DNA from: Ramlibacter montanisoli
GTDB taxonomy: Bacteria; Pseudomonadota; Gammaproteobacteria; Burkholderiales; Burkholderiaceae_C
Reading direction: 5' to 3'
Assembly: GCF_013087525.1 (NCBI RefSeq)
Contig: NZ_JABFCS010000001.1
Coordinates: forward strand, 1,054,001 to 1,118,000
Length of the DNA: 64,000 nt
The position numbers were made by a program, and so were the translations under genes. This document shows, one piece after another, positions 35,342-45,718 of the stretch. The notes under the pieces were generated by a model, which was not told the DNA's origin, did no database searches, and saw only the letters and a list, made by a program, of their open reading frames with translations. Each line of letters starts with the position of its first letter. The stretch's first letter is position 1.

Positions 35342-36079
35342 ATGAGCCCGCAGTGGCCCGCGCCGCCGGGAGTGCTGGCGTTCTGCAGCGAACGCGCCGG
35401 CGGCGTGTCCGCGCCGCCCTACGACAGCCTGAACCTGGGCGACCACGTCGGCGACGACGAGGCAGCGGTGGCCGAGAACCGCTCCCGGCTCGCCTCCCAG
35501 CTGCAGGCGAGGCCCGTGTTCCTGAAGCAGGTCCACGGCTGCGGCGTGGTGCAGCTGACCCGCGACACGCCCGACGGCATCGAGGCGGATGCCTGCTGGA
35601 CCACCGAATCCGGCGTCGCCTGCACGATGATGGTGGCGGACTGCCTGCCGGTGCTGCTGGCCGATCGCGCGGGGCAGGTGGTGGGCGCGGCGCATTGCGG
35701 CTGGCGCGGGCTGGCCGGTGGCGTGCTGGAGGCGCTGTGGGCGCAGATGGCGCCGCTGGCCGGCGCGCCGCAGGAAGTGGTGGCGTGGCTCGGTCCCTGC
35801 ATAGGTCCCGAGGCCTTCGAAGTGGGACCCGAGGTCCGCGCGGCCTTCCTGGAGCAGGATGCCGGCGCGGCCCGGGCCTTCCGCCCGCACGGCGAGGGCA
35901 AGTTCCTCGCCGACCTGCAGGCGCTGACGCGGCAGCGCCTCGTGGCGTTGGGCATCACCGGCATCCACGGCAACGACGGCAGCCTTGCCTGGTGCACCGT
36001 CGGCAATGGCTCAAGGTTCTTTTCGCACCGGCGCGACCGGGTCAGCGGGCGCTTCGCCGCCGGCGTCTGGCGCGCCTGA
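35342..36079 (+). CDS. pgeF: Purine nucleoside phosphorylase/peptidoglycan editing factor (YfiH/PgeF family)
   Basis: A 245-residue Cu-oxidase_4/laccase-domain protein. Conserved elements are FLKQVHGCGVV, DACWTTESGVACTMMVADCLPVLL and AAHCGWRGLAGGVL, which contain the His-Cys-His metal ligands, and the C-terminal RFFSHRRD. Family members were called polyphenol oxidases but act as purine nucleoside phosphorylases or in peptidoglycan recycling. Its last 69 bp overlap an opposite-strand membrane-protein gene. Confidence 0.88.
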   Translation: MSPQWPAPPGVLAFCSERAGGVSAPPYDSLNLGDHVGDDEAAVAENRSRLASQLQARPVFLKQVHGCGVVQLTRDTPDGIEADACWTTESGVACTMMVADCLPVLLADRAGQVVGAAHCGWRGLAGGVLEALWAQMAPLAGAPQEVVAWLGPCIGPEAFEVGPEVRAAFLEQDAGAARAFRPHGEGKFLADLQALTRQRLVALGITGIHGNDGSLAWCTVGNGSRFFSHRRDRVSGRFAAGVWRA

Positions 36080-36301
36080 AACAGCCGCGGCTTCGGCCGC
36101 CGCGTCGGCCGCGGCTTCCCGCCGCAGCCGTGCCGCCCGGCGGGCCGGGCGCCCCATCAGGTAGACGATGAGCGCGACCGGGCCCACGCCATAGAGCAGG
36201 AAGGTAAAGACCGCGCCCAGCACGGTGCCATTGGGGTGGCCGGCCTCCGCCACCGCCATCATCACTGCCACATAAAGCCAGGCGATGACTACGATGTACA
36301 C
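36011..36301 (-). CDS. Small two-helix membrane protein, conserved hypothetical
   Basis: A 96-residue protein with two predicted helices (VVIAWLYVAVMMAVAEAG and AVFTFLLYGVGPVALIVYLMG) and a charged Ala/Arg-rich C-terminal tail. No family with known function was recognised. It overlaps the 3' end of pgeF on the other strand, and its start lies close to the phaC promoter palindrome, so it may share control with the PHB operon. The helices and start region look genuine rather than a shadow of pgeF, most of it lying beyond that gene. Confidence 0.6.
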   Translation of the reverse strand: MYIVVIAWLYVAVMMAVAEAGHPNGTVLGAVFTFLLYGVGPVALIVYLMGRPARRAARLRREAAADAAAEAAAVSGAPDAGGEAPADPVAPVRKEP

Positions 36302-36319
36302 GACGCGGGCCCTTGGTTA

Positions 36320-36336
36320 ATGTTGCACTGCAACAT
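36320..36336. promoter_or_regulatory. Palindromic operator before phaC (PhaR-like)
   Basis: ATGTTGC-ACT-GCAACAT, perfect 7-bp arms, 49 bp before the phaC start. It contains TGC-N3-GCA, the core reported for PHB-responsive PhaR repressors. An AT-rich stretch (TACTGTAATACT) just downstream may be the -10 region. Confidence 0.55.
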
Positions 36337-36384
36337 GAATACTGTAATACTCCGGGAAAACCCCGAATAAGCAGGAGACATCGG

Positions 36385-38063
36385 ATGAATTCTGACGTGG
36401 ACTGGTCCGTCCAGGCGAAGCAATTCCAGCAGGACCTGGGCAAGCAGTGGTCGCAGGCCCTGCAATCCTTCCAACACGGCGCCGCCCCCTTCCCAACCTC
36501 CAGTTCTCCGCGGACAGGCTGCTGCAGGAGCTGCAGCAGGCCTACGTCCGCGAAGCCACCGAACTCTGGAACCAGGGCCTCACCGAGCGGGCCGCACCTT
36601 CCGACAAGCGCTTCGCGGGGGACGCCTGGTCCCGCAATCCGGTCGCGGCCTTCTCCGCCGCCCTCTACCTGCTCAATGCCCGCACGCTGCTCGGGCTGGC
36701 CGAGGCGGCCGACACCGACACCAAGACCAAGGCCCGCCTGCGCTTCGCGGTGGAGCAGTGGATGGCCGCCTCCGCGCCCAGCAACTTCATGGCGCTGAAC
36801 GCCGAGGCGCAGCAGAAGGCGCTGGAGACCAAGGGCGAGAGCATCGCCCGCGGCGTGAAGAACCTGCTGGCGGACCTGCAGCAGGGCCACGTGTCGATGA
36901 CCGACGAGAGTGCCTTCGAGGTCGGCCGCAACGTCGCCACCACCGAGGGCGCCGTGGTGTTCGAGAACGAGCTGTTCCAGCTGGTCGAATACAAGCCGCT
37001 GACCAAGCAGGTGTACGAGTCCTACCTGGTGGTGCCGCCCTGCATCAACAAGTTCTACATCCTCGACCTGCAGCCGGAAAACTCGCTGGTGCGCTACCTG
37101 GTGGACCAGGGCCATCGCACCTTCGTCGTCAGCTGGCGCAACCCGGACGCGTCCATGGAGGACAAGACCTGGGACGACTACATCGCCGACGGCCCGCTGA
37201 AGGCGATCTCGGTGGTGCAGGACATCTCCGGTTCGAAGCAGATCAACGCGCTGGGCTTCTGCGTGGGCGGCACCCTGCTGGGGACGGCGCTGGCGGTGCT
37301 GGCCGCGCGCAAGGAAAAGCCGGTCGCATCGGCCACCTTCCTCACCACCTTCCTGGACTTCAGCGAGACCGGCATCCTCGACGTGTTCGTCGACGAGCCC
37401 TTCGTGCAGTTCCGCGAAATGCAGCTGGGCAAGAAGGGCCTGCTGAAAGGCCAGGAGCTCGCCTCCACCTTCAGCTTCCTGCGCCCGAACGACCTGGTGT
37501 GGAACTACGTGGTGGTCAACTACCTCAAGGGCGAGACGCCGCCGCCCTTCGACCTGCTGTACTGGAACAGCGACTCCACCAACCTGCCGGGCCCGATGTA
37601 CGCCTGGTACCTGCGCAACACCTACCTCGAGAACAACCTCGTCAAGCCGGGCAAGGTCACGGTCTGCGGCGAGAAGGTCGACTTCTCCAAGGTGGATGTG
37701 CCGGCCTACATCTACGGCTCGCGCGAGGACCACATCGTGCCGATCGCCGGCGCCTACGCCACCGTCAAGCACCTCCCGGGCAAGAAGCGCTTCGTGATGG
37801 GCGCCTCCGGCCACATCGCCGGCGTGATCAACCCGCCGTCCAAGAACAAGCGCTCCTACTGGACCAACGACAAGTTGCCCGCCACCTACGAAGCCTGGCT
37901 GGCCGGCGCCAAGGAGCATCCCGGCAGCTGGTGGACCGACTGGGCCAGCTGGCTCAAGGGCCACGCAGGCAAGCAGATTCCGGCCCCCAAGGGCTACGGC
38001 AAGGGCGCCAAGTACAAGGCCATCGAGCCCGCGCCCGGCCGCTACGTCAAGGCGAAAGCCTGA
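36385..38063 (+). CDS. phaC: Class I poly(3-hydroxybutyrate) synthase, frame broken once
   Basis: Polymerises (R)-3-hydroxybutyryl-CoA into PHB granules. The start ([20 protein letters not shown]) and the main body ([20 protein letters not shown] onward) are in different frames; one extra C in the C5 run 36485-36489 joins them into 559 residues, normal for class I. The lipase-like box GFCVGG has the catalytic cysteine at about residue 293; the aspartate lies in [10 protein letters not shown] and histidine in [13 protein letters not shown]. First gene of phaC-phaA-phaB with a palindromic operator upstream. Confidence 0.93.
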
Positions 38064-38119
38064 CGCAAAGAAACCCGGTTAACGTCCCCAGCCCGCCCCC
38101 AGTCCGCAAGGAGTCCCCC

Positions 38120-39301
38120 ATGGAAGACATCGTCATCGTTTCCGCCGTCCGCACCGCCGTCGGCAAGTTCGGCGGCTCGCTCGCCAAGATCCCCGCGACG
38201 GAGCTCGGCTCCATCGTGATCAAGGAAGCGCTCGCGCGCGCCAAGGTGGATCCGGCGCAGGTCGGCGAAGTGATCATGGGCCAGGTGCTCGCCGCCGGCG
38301 CGGGCCAGAACCCGGCGCGCCAGGCGCTGCTGAAGGCGGGCCTGCCCAAGGAAGTGCCCGGCCTGACCATCAATGCCGTGTGCGGCTCCGGCCTGAAGGC
38401 CGTGATGCTGGCGGCGCAGGCGATCGCCTGGGGCGATGCGGACATCGTCGTGGCCGGCGGCCAGGAGAACATGAGCGCGGCGCCCCACGTGCTGCCCAAC
38501 TCGCGCGACGGCCAGCGCATGGGCGACTGGAAGCTGCAGGACACGATGATCGTGGACGGCCTGTGGGACGTCTACAACCAGTACCACATGGGCGTGACCG
38601 CCGAGAACGTGGCCAAGGAAAACGGCATCGACCGCGCCGCGCAGGACGCGCTGGCCCTGGCCAGCCAGCAGAAGGCCGCCGCCGCGCAGGACGCCGGCAA
38701 GTTCAAGGACGAGATCGTCCCGGTGTCCATCCCCCAGAAGAAGGGGGACCCGATCGTCTTCGCCAGCGACGAGTTCATCAACAAGAAGACCAGCGCCGAA
38801 GCGCTGGCCGGCCTCCGCCCGGCCTTCGACAAGGCGGGCTCGGTGACCGCGGGCAATGCCTCCGGCCTGAACGACGGCGCCGCCGCGCTCGTGCTGATGA
38901 GCGCGAAGAAGGCCAAGGAACTCGGCCTGACGCCCCTGGCCACCATCAAGGCCTTCGGCACCACCGGCCTGGATCCCAAGGTGATGGGCCTGGGTCCCGT
39001 GTCGGCGACCAAGAAGGTGCTGCAGCGCGCCGGCTGGAAGGCCTCCGACGTGCAACTGTTCGAGCTGAACGAAGCCTTCGCCGCCCAGGCCTGCGCCGTC
39101 AACAAGGCGCTGGACATCGATCCGGCCAAGGTCAACGTCAACGGCGGCGCCATCGCGATCGGGCACCCGATCGGTGCGTCCGGCGCCCGCATCCTGGTGA
39201 CGCTGCTGCACGAGATGCAGCGCCGCGACGCGAAGAAGGGCGTGGCCGCCCTGTGCATCGGCGGCGGCATGGGAGTTTCCCTTGCGGTGGAGCGCGCCTG
39301 A
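38120..39301 (+). CDS. phaA: Acetyl-CoA C-acetyltransferase (beta-ketothiolase)
   Basis: Condenses two acetyl-CoA to acetoacetyl-CoA, the first step of PHB synthesis. The 393-residue thiolase has the nucleophilic cysteine in [10 protein letters not shown] (about residue 89), [25 protein letters not shown] and the C-terminal CIGGGMG with the acid/base cysteine. AAGGAG precedes the ATG. It sits between phaC and phaB, 56 bp after phaC. Confidence 0.96.
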   Translation: MEDIVIVSAVRTAVGKFGGSLAKIPATELGSIVIKEALARAKVDPAQVGEVIMGQVLAAGAGQNPARQALLKAGLPKEVPGLTINAVCGSGLKAVMLAAQAIAWGDADIVVAGGQENMSAAPHVLPNSRDGQRMGDWKLQDTMIVDGLWDVYNQYHMGVTAENVAKENGIDRAAQDALALASQQKAAAAQDAGKFKDEIVPVSIPQKKGDPIVFASDEFINKKTSAEALAGLRPAFDKAGSVTAGNASGLNDGAAALVLMSAKKAKELGLTPLATIKAFGTTGLDPKVMGLGPVSATKKVLQRAGWKASDVQLFELNEAFAAQACAVNKALDIDPAKVNVNGGAIAIGHPIGASGARILVTLLHEMQRRDAKKGVAALCIGGGMGVSLAVERA

Positions 39302-39346
39302 GCGCGCAGAATGATTTTTCCCCAACGAGACAAAAAGGTGAGCAAC

Positions 39347-40084
39347 ATGGCCCAGAAAGTGGCATACGTGACCGGTGGCATGGGCGGGATCGGCACCGCG
39401 ATCTGCCAGCGCCTGCACAAGGACGGCTTCAAGGTGATCGCGGGCTGCGGCCCCACGCGCGACTTCGAGAAGTGGCTGGGCGAGCAGAAGGCGCAGGGCT
39501 ACACGTTCTACGCCTCCGTCGGCAACGTCGGCGACTGGGACTCCACCGTGCAGGCCTTCACCAAGGCCAAGCAGGAACACGGCGCCATCGACGTGCTGGT
39601 GAACAACGCCGGCATCACGCGTGACCGCATGTTCCTCAAGATGAGCCGCGAGGACTGGGACGCGGTGATCGAGACCAACCTCAACTCCATGTTCAACGTG
39701 ACCAAGCAGGTCGTGGGCGACATGGTGGAAAAGGGCTGGGGCCGCATCATCAACATCTCGTCGGTCAACGGCGAGAAGGGCCAGGCCGGGCAGACCAACT
39801 ACTCTGCCGCCAAGGCCGGCATGCACGGCTTCTCGATGGCGCTGGCGCAGGAACTTGCCGCCAAGGGCGTGACGGTCAACACCGTGAGCCCCGGCTACAT
39901 CGGCACCGACATGGTCAAGGCGATCCGCCAGGACGTGCAGGACAAGATCGTGGCCACGATCCCGGTCAAGCGCTTCGGCGAGCCGAGCGAGATCGCTTCC
40001 ATCATCGCCTGGCTGGCGGGCGAGGAAAGCGGCTACACCACCGGTGCGGACTTCTCCGTCAACGGCGGCCTGCACATGGGGTGA
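39347..40084 (+). CDS. phaB: Acetoacetyl-CoA reductase
   Basis: NADPH-dependent short-chain dehydrogenase that makes (R)-3-hydroxybutyryl-CoA for PHB synthesis. The 245 residues show TGGMGGIG cofactor loop, NNAG, and the catalytic Ser-Tyr-Lys (NISSVNG, YSAAKAG), with the PhaB-type segment ITRDRMFLKM. The ATG at 39347 with AAAAAGGTG upstream was chosen because MAQKVAYVTGG aligns the Rossmann loop. Last gene of the pha operon, closed by a strong terminator. Confidence 0.96.
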   Translation: MAQKVAYVTGGMGGIGTAICQRLHKDGFKVIAGCGPTRDFEKWLGEQKAQGYTFYASVGNVGDWDSTVQAFTKAKQEHGAIDVLVNNAGITRDRMFLKMSREDWDAVIETNLNSMFNVTKQVVGDMVEKGWGRIINISSVNGEKGQAGQTNYSAAKAGMHGFSMALAQELAAKGVTVNTVSPGYIGTDMVKAIRQDVQDKIVATIPVKRFGEPSEIASIIAWLAGEESGYTTGADFSVNGGLHMG

Positions 40085-40103
40085 CGCCTCGCGGCGTCGA
40101 CGC

Positions 40104-40130
40104 AAAAGGCCCGCACGCGCGGGCCTTTTT
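40104..40130 (+). terminator. Terminator of the pha operon
   Basis: Perfect 11-bp stem AAAAGGCCCGC/GCGGGCCTTTT with loop ACGC and a T5 tail, 20 bp after phaB. The A tract on the left suggests it also stops the convergent gene ending at 40142. Confidence 0.93.
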
Positions 40131-40141
40131 CATTTCCGGTC

Positions 40142-40546
40142 TCAGGCGACGATGTCCTCGATCACCAGCTTGCGGTACTTCTGCCCGTAGGAGATCGGCG
40201 CCCCCTTCAGCAGTTCGACGACGCGGTCGGAGTCCTCGCTGTGCGGGGCATGGACCATCAGGCCGTGGTGGCCTTTGGAAGCGCATTCGACGATCTTGCG
40301 CACGGTGTCGCCCTCGGTGCCGGCGGACGGCAGGATGGCGTCGTCGCCCTCCGTGCCGGCGAGCTCGCGCTTCACGTCCTGCGGGCTCATCAGCATCATG
40401 GCGTCGCCGCCGAAGCCGTTCTGCTCGAGCGTCCGCACCGCTTCCCGGGCGTGCTGCTCGCCGTCGAACATCAGGACCATCCAGCCGGTCGGGTAGAACA
40501 CGCCGCGCATGGTCTTCATGCTGTCGTCGATGTGAAAAGGTCGCAT
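40142..40546 (-). CDS. Conserved hypothetical protein
   Basis: A 134-residue soluble protein of unrecognised family. Visible features: FYPTGWMVLMFDGEQHAREA near the N-terminus, an alternating hydrophobic pattern consistent with an alpha/beta sandwich, and a C-terminal SYGQKYRKLVIEDIV. The start at ATG 40546 follows AGAAAGGATTCCCC. It sits alone between phaB and the arx-like response regulator. Methionine-rich patches (DAMMLMS) are notable. No function is proposed. Confidence 0.65.
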   Translation of the reverse strand: MRPFHIDDSMKTMRGVFYPTGWMVLMFDGEQHAREAVRTLEQNGFGGDAMMLMSPQDVKRELAGTEGDDAILPSAGTEGDTVRKIVECASKGHHGLMVHAPHSEDSDRVVELLKGAPISYGQKYRKLVIEDIVA

Positions 40547-40651
40547 GGGGAATCCTTTCTCTTCTTCGTGTCCCCCATTGCAGCGCGCACGGCCGGGCTT
40601 GGCTGTAGTCGCCCGCGGCAGGGCGGGGTAGGGCCCGGCGTACAAGCCCGG

Positions 40652-41995
<1,344 letters not shown>

Positions 41996-43448
41996 GGGTG
42001 GTCCTCACGGGCAGGCGGATGCGGAAGACGGTGTGGCCCGGCACGCTGGTGGCACTGATCTCGCCGCCGAGCTGCTGGACGATCTGGTAGGTGACCCACA
42101 GGCCCAGGCCCTGCCGCTCGCCTTCGGGCTGCAGGAAGGGCTCGAACAGGTAAGGCAGGCGTTCGGGCGGGACATGGCGGCCGTCGTTGACCACCTCGAT
42201 CTCCAGCGCGTCCTTCACCCGCACGGTGCGGCAGCTCACGTGCCCGCCGTGCCCGGCGGCCTGCACTGCGTTGTACAGGAGGTTGATCAGGATCTGCCGG
42301 GTCGGCGTGGACGGCAGCGGCAGCGGGGCGTCGATGCCGTTGTGCCACTGCAGGTGCAGCCCCTTCTCCTGCGCCACCGCGAGCAGCAGCGTGCGCGTGT
42401 CCTCCACGTCTTCGCGGGTCAGGGCATGGCTTTCCACCCGGGCCTCCACCAGCAGGGCGGCCACGGTCTCGCGCACCTGCCGCAGCCCGCGTTCGACGAG
42501 GGACAGTGTCCTGGTGGTCAGCTCGTCGCGCGGCCCGTGCCGGCGGAAGGTGCTGATGGCATTGAGCATGCCGCCCAGCGGGTTGTTGATCTCGTGCGCG
42601 ATGCCAGCGGTGAGGCGCCCGATCGCCGCCAGCCGGTCGGACGCGATCATCTGCCTTTCCAGCGCTTCCTTGTCGCGCAAGGCGCGCAGCATGCGCTGGA
42701 ACTCCGTGCCCAGGCGGCCGATCTCGTCCTGGCCGCGATAGCGGTGGACGTAGGCGACCTGTTCGGCCGCATGCGGTCCCACCTTGCCCATGGCGTTGGC
42801 CAGGTCCACCAGCGGGCGCGCCACCAGCCGGCCCCAGAACCAGCCCGCCGGCAGCAGCAGCAGCAGGACCAGCGCGGTCACCGTGGCGGCGCGCTGCGCC
42901 AGCGCCGTGAAGCGCGGCGCGAACACCTTGCCGGAATAGGCGAGCACCAGCGTGCCCATCTCGACGCCGTCGTACAGGATGGGCAGCACCATGTAGAGCC
43001 GGCCGCTGCCGGGGTGACCACGGAAGTGGGTTCGCCGGGCGGCGCGGCGGCGATCGCCTGTTCGACCTGCGCGTAGTCCGAGTCGATGTGGCCCGGCTCG
43101 CCCAGCATGGGGTAGCGCGTGGGCTGCGTCGAGACGTAGATGCGGTGGCGCGCGTCGAGCAGCATCACGAGCTCGGGCGCGGGGCCGGGCGCGGCGAGGG
43201 AGTCCGGCGCGGCCTGGAAGGGTGCGTTGATGATCTCGTAGGCGCGCCAGGCATCGTCGTGCACGATCGGCTCCACCAGCGTGTTGGCCAGCAGGCGCGC
43301 CACGCTCTCGGAATGGGAGATCAGGTCGCGCCGCAGTTCGTCGCGCTCGCGCATGACCAGGAGGCCGTGACCAGCACGGCCGTCACGATCACCAGCGCGC
43401 AGATGCGCAGCGGTGTCTTGTACGACAGGCTGAGGTCGTGCAGGAAGT

Positions 43449-44303
43449 TCACGTGCCCTCCACCAGCTGCGCCATCGCCCGCACGCCGTCGTAGAGGGCG
43501 GGTCCGCCCAGGACGAAGCCGTCGAGGTTCAGGCGCCGCAGCAGCGCGCGGCCGTCCGGGTCCGCGCCCATGCCGAGCAGCACCGACTGCATGGTGCCGA
43601 AGGCCGATGACGACACACCGGCCGAGGCCACGAAGGGCGGGAAGCCGAACTCGGGCGAGCGTTCCACGATGCGGGTGCGCGCCGTGAATTCGGGATGCAG
43701 CAGCTGCAGCGAGTCCCAGACATAGCCGTCGACCGCGCCGCCCTGCGCCAGTCCGACGCCCACCGCGTCGACCACCTTGCGGTGGCCGTAGGTGAAGAAG
43801 GTCCGGCCGAAGAAGCTGGCCGGCGATTCGCGCGCGCGCAGCAGCGAGTGCAGCGTGAACAGGTGCCCGGAATTGGAATCCGGGTCCGAGTACGCGAACA
43901 CCTTGCCGCGCAGGTCCGCCAGCGACTCGGTGCGGCGGTCGCCCGCCGGGACGATCAGGTAGGACTGGTAGAGCGGCGCGCCGCGATAGGCGGGCACGGC
44001 CAGCAGCCGCATGTGGCGCGCGTTGCGCACGAAGGGGTAGCCGCACACCCAGGCGAAGTCGAGCTGGCCCTGCTGCAGCAGGCCGATCACGTCGCGGTAG
44101 CTGCCCCGCTGCACGAAGCGCACCGGGCGCTGCAGGCGCGCATGCAGGTAGCCGCGCCAGTCGTTCAGGAAGGCGAACTGGTTGTCCAGGAAGACCGGCG
44201 TGAGGCCCACGCGCAGGCCCGAGGCATCCGCATGCGCACGCCCGTGCACGGCCGCGGCCGCGCAGAGGGCGGCCAGGAAGTGCCTTCGGGCGAGGGCGGT
44301 CAT
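43449..44303 (-). CDS. arxX: PhnD-like periplasmic binding protein coupled to the sensor kinase (ArxX/AioX-like)
   Basis: A 284-residue exported protein: signal peptide RRHFLAALCAAAAVHGRAHA, then the PhnD/SsuA-like fold (LRVGLTPVFLDNQFAFLNDWRG, GQLDFAWVCGYPFVRN, VFAYSDPDSNSGHLFTLHSLL). In Arx and Aio arsenite systems a protein of this family binds As(III) and triggers the kinase encoded next to it; here the gene overlaps the kinase gene by four bases. ATG 44303 gives a normal signal peptide; an earlier in-frame ATG would add a long non-signal extension. Cysteines are few (CGYPF), to be checked as ligands. Confidence 0.78.
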   Translation of the reverse strand: MTALARRHFLAALCAAAAVHGRAHADASGLRVGLTPVFLDNQFAFLNDWRGYLHARLQRPVRFVQRGSYRDVIGLLQQGQLDFAWVCGYPFVRNARHMRLLAVPAYRGAPLYQSYLIVPAGDRRTESLADLRGKVFAYSDPDSNSGHLFTLHSLLRARESPASFFGRTFFTYGHRKVVDAVGVGLAQGGAVDGYVWDSLQLLHPEFTARTRIVERSPEFGFPPFVASAGVSSSAFGTMQSVLLGMGADPDGRALLRRLNLDGFVLGGPALYDGVRAMAQLVEGT

Positions 44304-44429
44304 GGTGGTGGCGAAAAGCTTGCAGCCAATATGGGCGGCATGGCTTGCGCTGCGTTTGACGCACATCAGCGGTGGGCCGCTGGCGGGCGGGGATTACCCG
44401 CGGGCGGGGCGGCGCGGGCGTCCCTTTCC

Positions 44430-44468
44430 GGTAACGCCCGCAGCCCGGCCGTGTTACCCGACGGTAAC
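44430..44468. promoter_or_regulatory. GGTAAC/GTTACC enhancer-like sites
   Basis: GGTAAC at 44430-44435, GTTACC at 44453-44458 and GGTAAC at 44463-44468; the last two form a perfect palindrome GTTACC-CGAC-GGTAAC. They lie about 55-95 bp upstream of a sigma-54 promoter, the expected place for binding of the NtrC-type activator. Confidence 0.6.
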
Positions 44469-44522
44469 CTCCGGCGTCGCACGGATCCTCGCCTCACTGG
44501 AGAGCTCGGGGTTCACCCGCGG

Positions 44523-44537
44523 TGGCACGCTTGATGC
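44523..44537 (+). promoter_or_regulatory. Sigma-54 (-24/-12) promoter of the molybdoenzyme operon
   Basis: TGGCACGCTTGATGC matches the consensus TGGCACG-N4-TTGC at all but one of the specified positions, with correct GG-GC spacing. It faces the Fe-S/molybdoenzyme operon and follows enhancer-like palindromes; a GAFTGA-type activator is encoded on the other side. Confidence 0.75.
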
Positions 44538-44549
44538 CTTTCATGGTGC

Positions 44550-45718
44550 ATGGACCCGCATGACGCCATGGCGCCCTCCCGCACGGCCGATGCGCGCAGC
44601 ACACGCAGCGCGCCGGTGGCCGTGCGCGCCAGCCGCTGCCTGCATGCACGCCTGAACGCATCGTCCTGCCGCGCCTGCGCGGACGCATGCCCCACCGGGG
44701 CGCTCGGGATGGATGCGCAGGGCCCGGTGATGCGCGAGGGGTGCACGGGCTGCGGCCGCTGCCAGGCCGCCTGTCCCACCGGGGCGCTGGCCGCGCGCGG
44801 TTTCGAGGGCCTGCACGTGCGAGGCGATGCCGCTGTCCCCCGGGTGATCGCCTGCCTGCACGGCGCGGAGGTGCAGGAGGCCGGCACGCTGCGCGTTCCC
44901 TGCCTCGGCGGGATTGCGGATGCGCAACTGCTGCAGCTGTGCGTCGCCACGCCCGACCATGCGGTGGTGCTGCTCGATCGCGGGACGTGCGCCGGCTGCG
45001 ACAGCGGCGGCGCGCAGCATCCTGCCGCCGCGACCGTGCAAAGGGTGGCGGGCTGGCTGCGCGAGGCGGGCATCGCCGAGGACAGGCTGCCGCGTCTGCG
45101 GCGCCGCATGGCGCGCACGGCCGCCGCTTCCATCGATCCCATGCAGTCCCAGGGGCGCGCGCGCCGCGGCTTCCTGGACGCCATCGTGCGCCCGGCCGAC
45201 GCGCCGCCAGCCGTGCCGGCGGACGACCAGTCCACCCCCGCCAGCAGGCCATCCGCACCCTCACCGCCTTGGCCGCGGAGCACGGCGGCCGCGTGGCGCC
45301 GGAGCTGCTGCATCGCATGGAGATCGGTCCGGACTGCCAGGGCCTGCGCATCTGCGCCAGCACCTGCCCGACGGGCGCGCTCCTGCGTTACCGCGATGAG
45401 CGGGCGGGCGTGGCCGGTGTCTCCTTCGACGCTGCCGACTGCATCGCCTGCGGCAACTGCGCCGCGGCCTGCCCGCAGCAGGCGCTGCGCCTGCGGGCCG
45501 GCGAGGGTGCCGCAAGAGGCCGGCAGGTGTTGACCCGCATCGCCCAGCGCGAGTGCGCCGACTGCGGCGCCCGCTTCCTGTTGACGGACGCGGAGGCGCA
45601 CACGCGCTGCGACCGCTGCCGCAAGACAGCCGCCCTGGCGCGCGCTGCCTTCCAGACCCTGTTCGCGCAGGACACCCACTCCGGGGCCCGGAGTGCATCA
45701 CCAGAGGAGCATCGATGA
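44550..45718 (+). CDS. Polyferredoxin-type Fe-S protein (ArxB'-like), frame broken once
   Basis: First gene after the sigma-54 promoter. N-terminal clusters: CRACADACPTGAL and CTGCGRCQAACPTGAL; C-terminal clusters: CASTCPTGAL and CIACGNCAAACPQQAL, plus a zinc-ribbon-like CADCGARF/CDRC end. The frame shifts in the C5 run 45235-45239; one extra C gives 389 residues. Multi-cluster electron carriers in this position are the arxB' genes of arx operons. The stop overlaps the catalytic-subunit start (ATGA). The start is uncertain: ATG 44550 would make an almost leaderless mRNA; ATG 44568 is an alternative. Confidence 0.7.
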
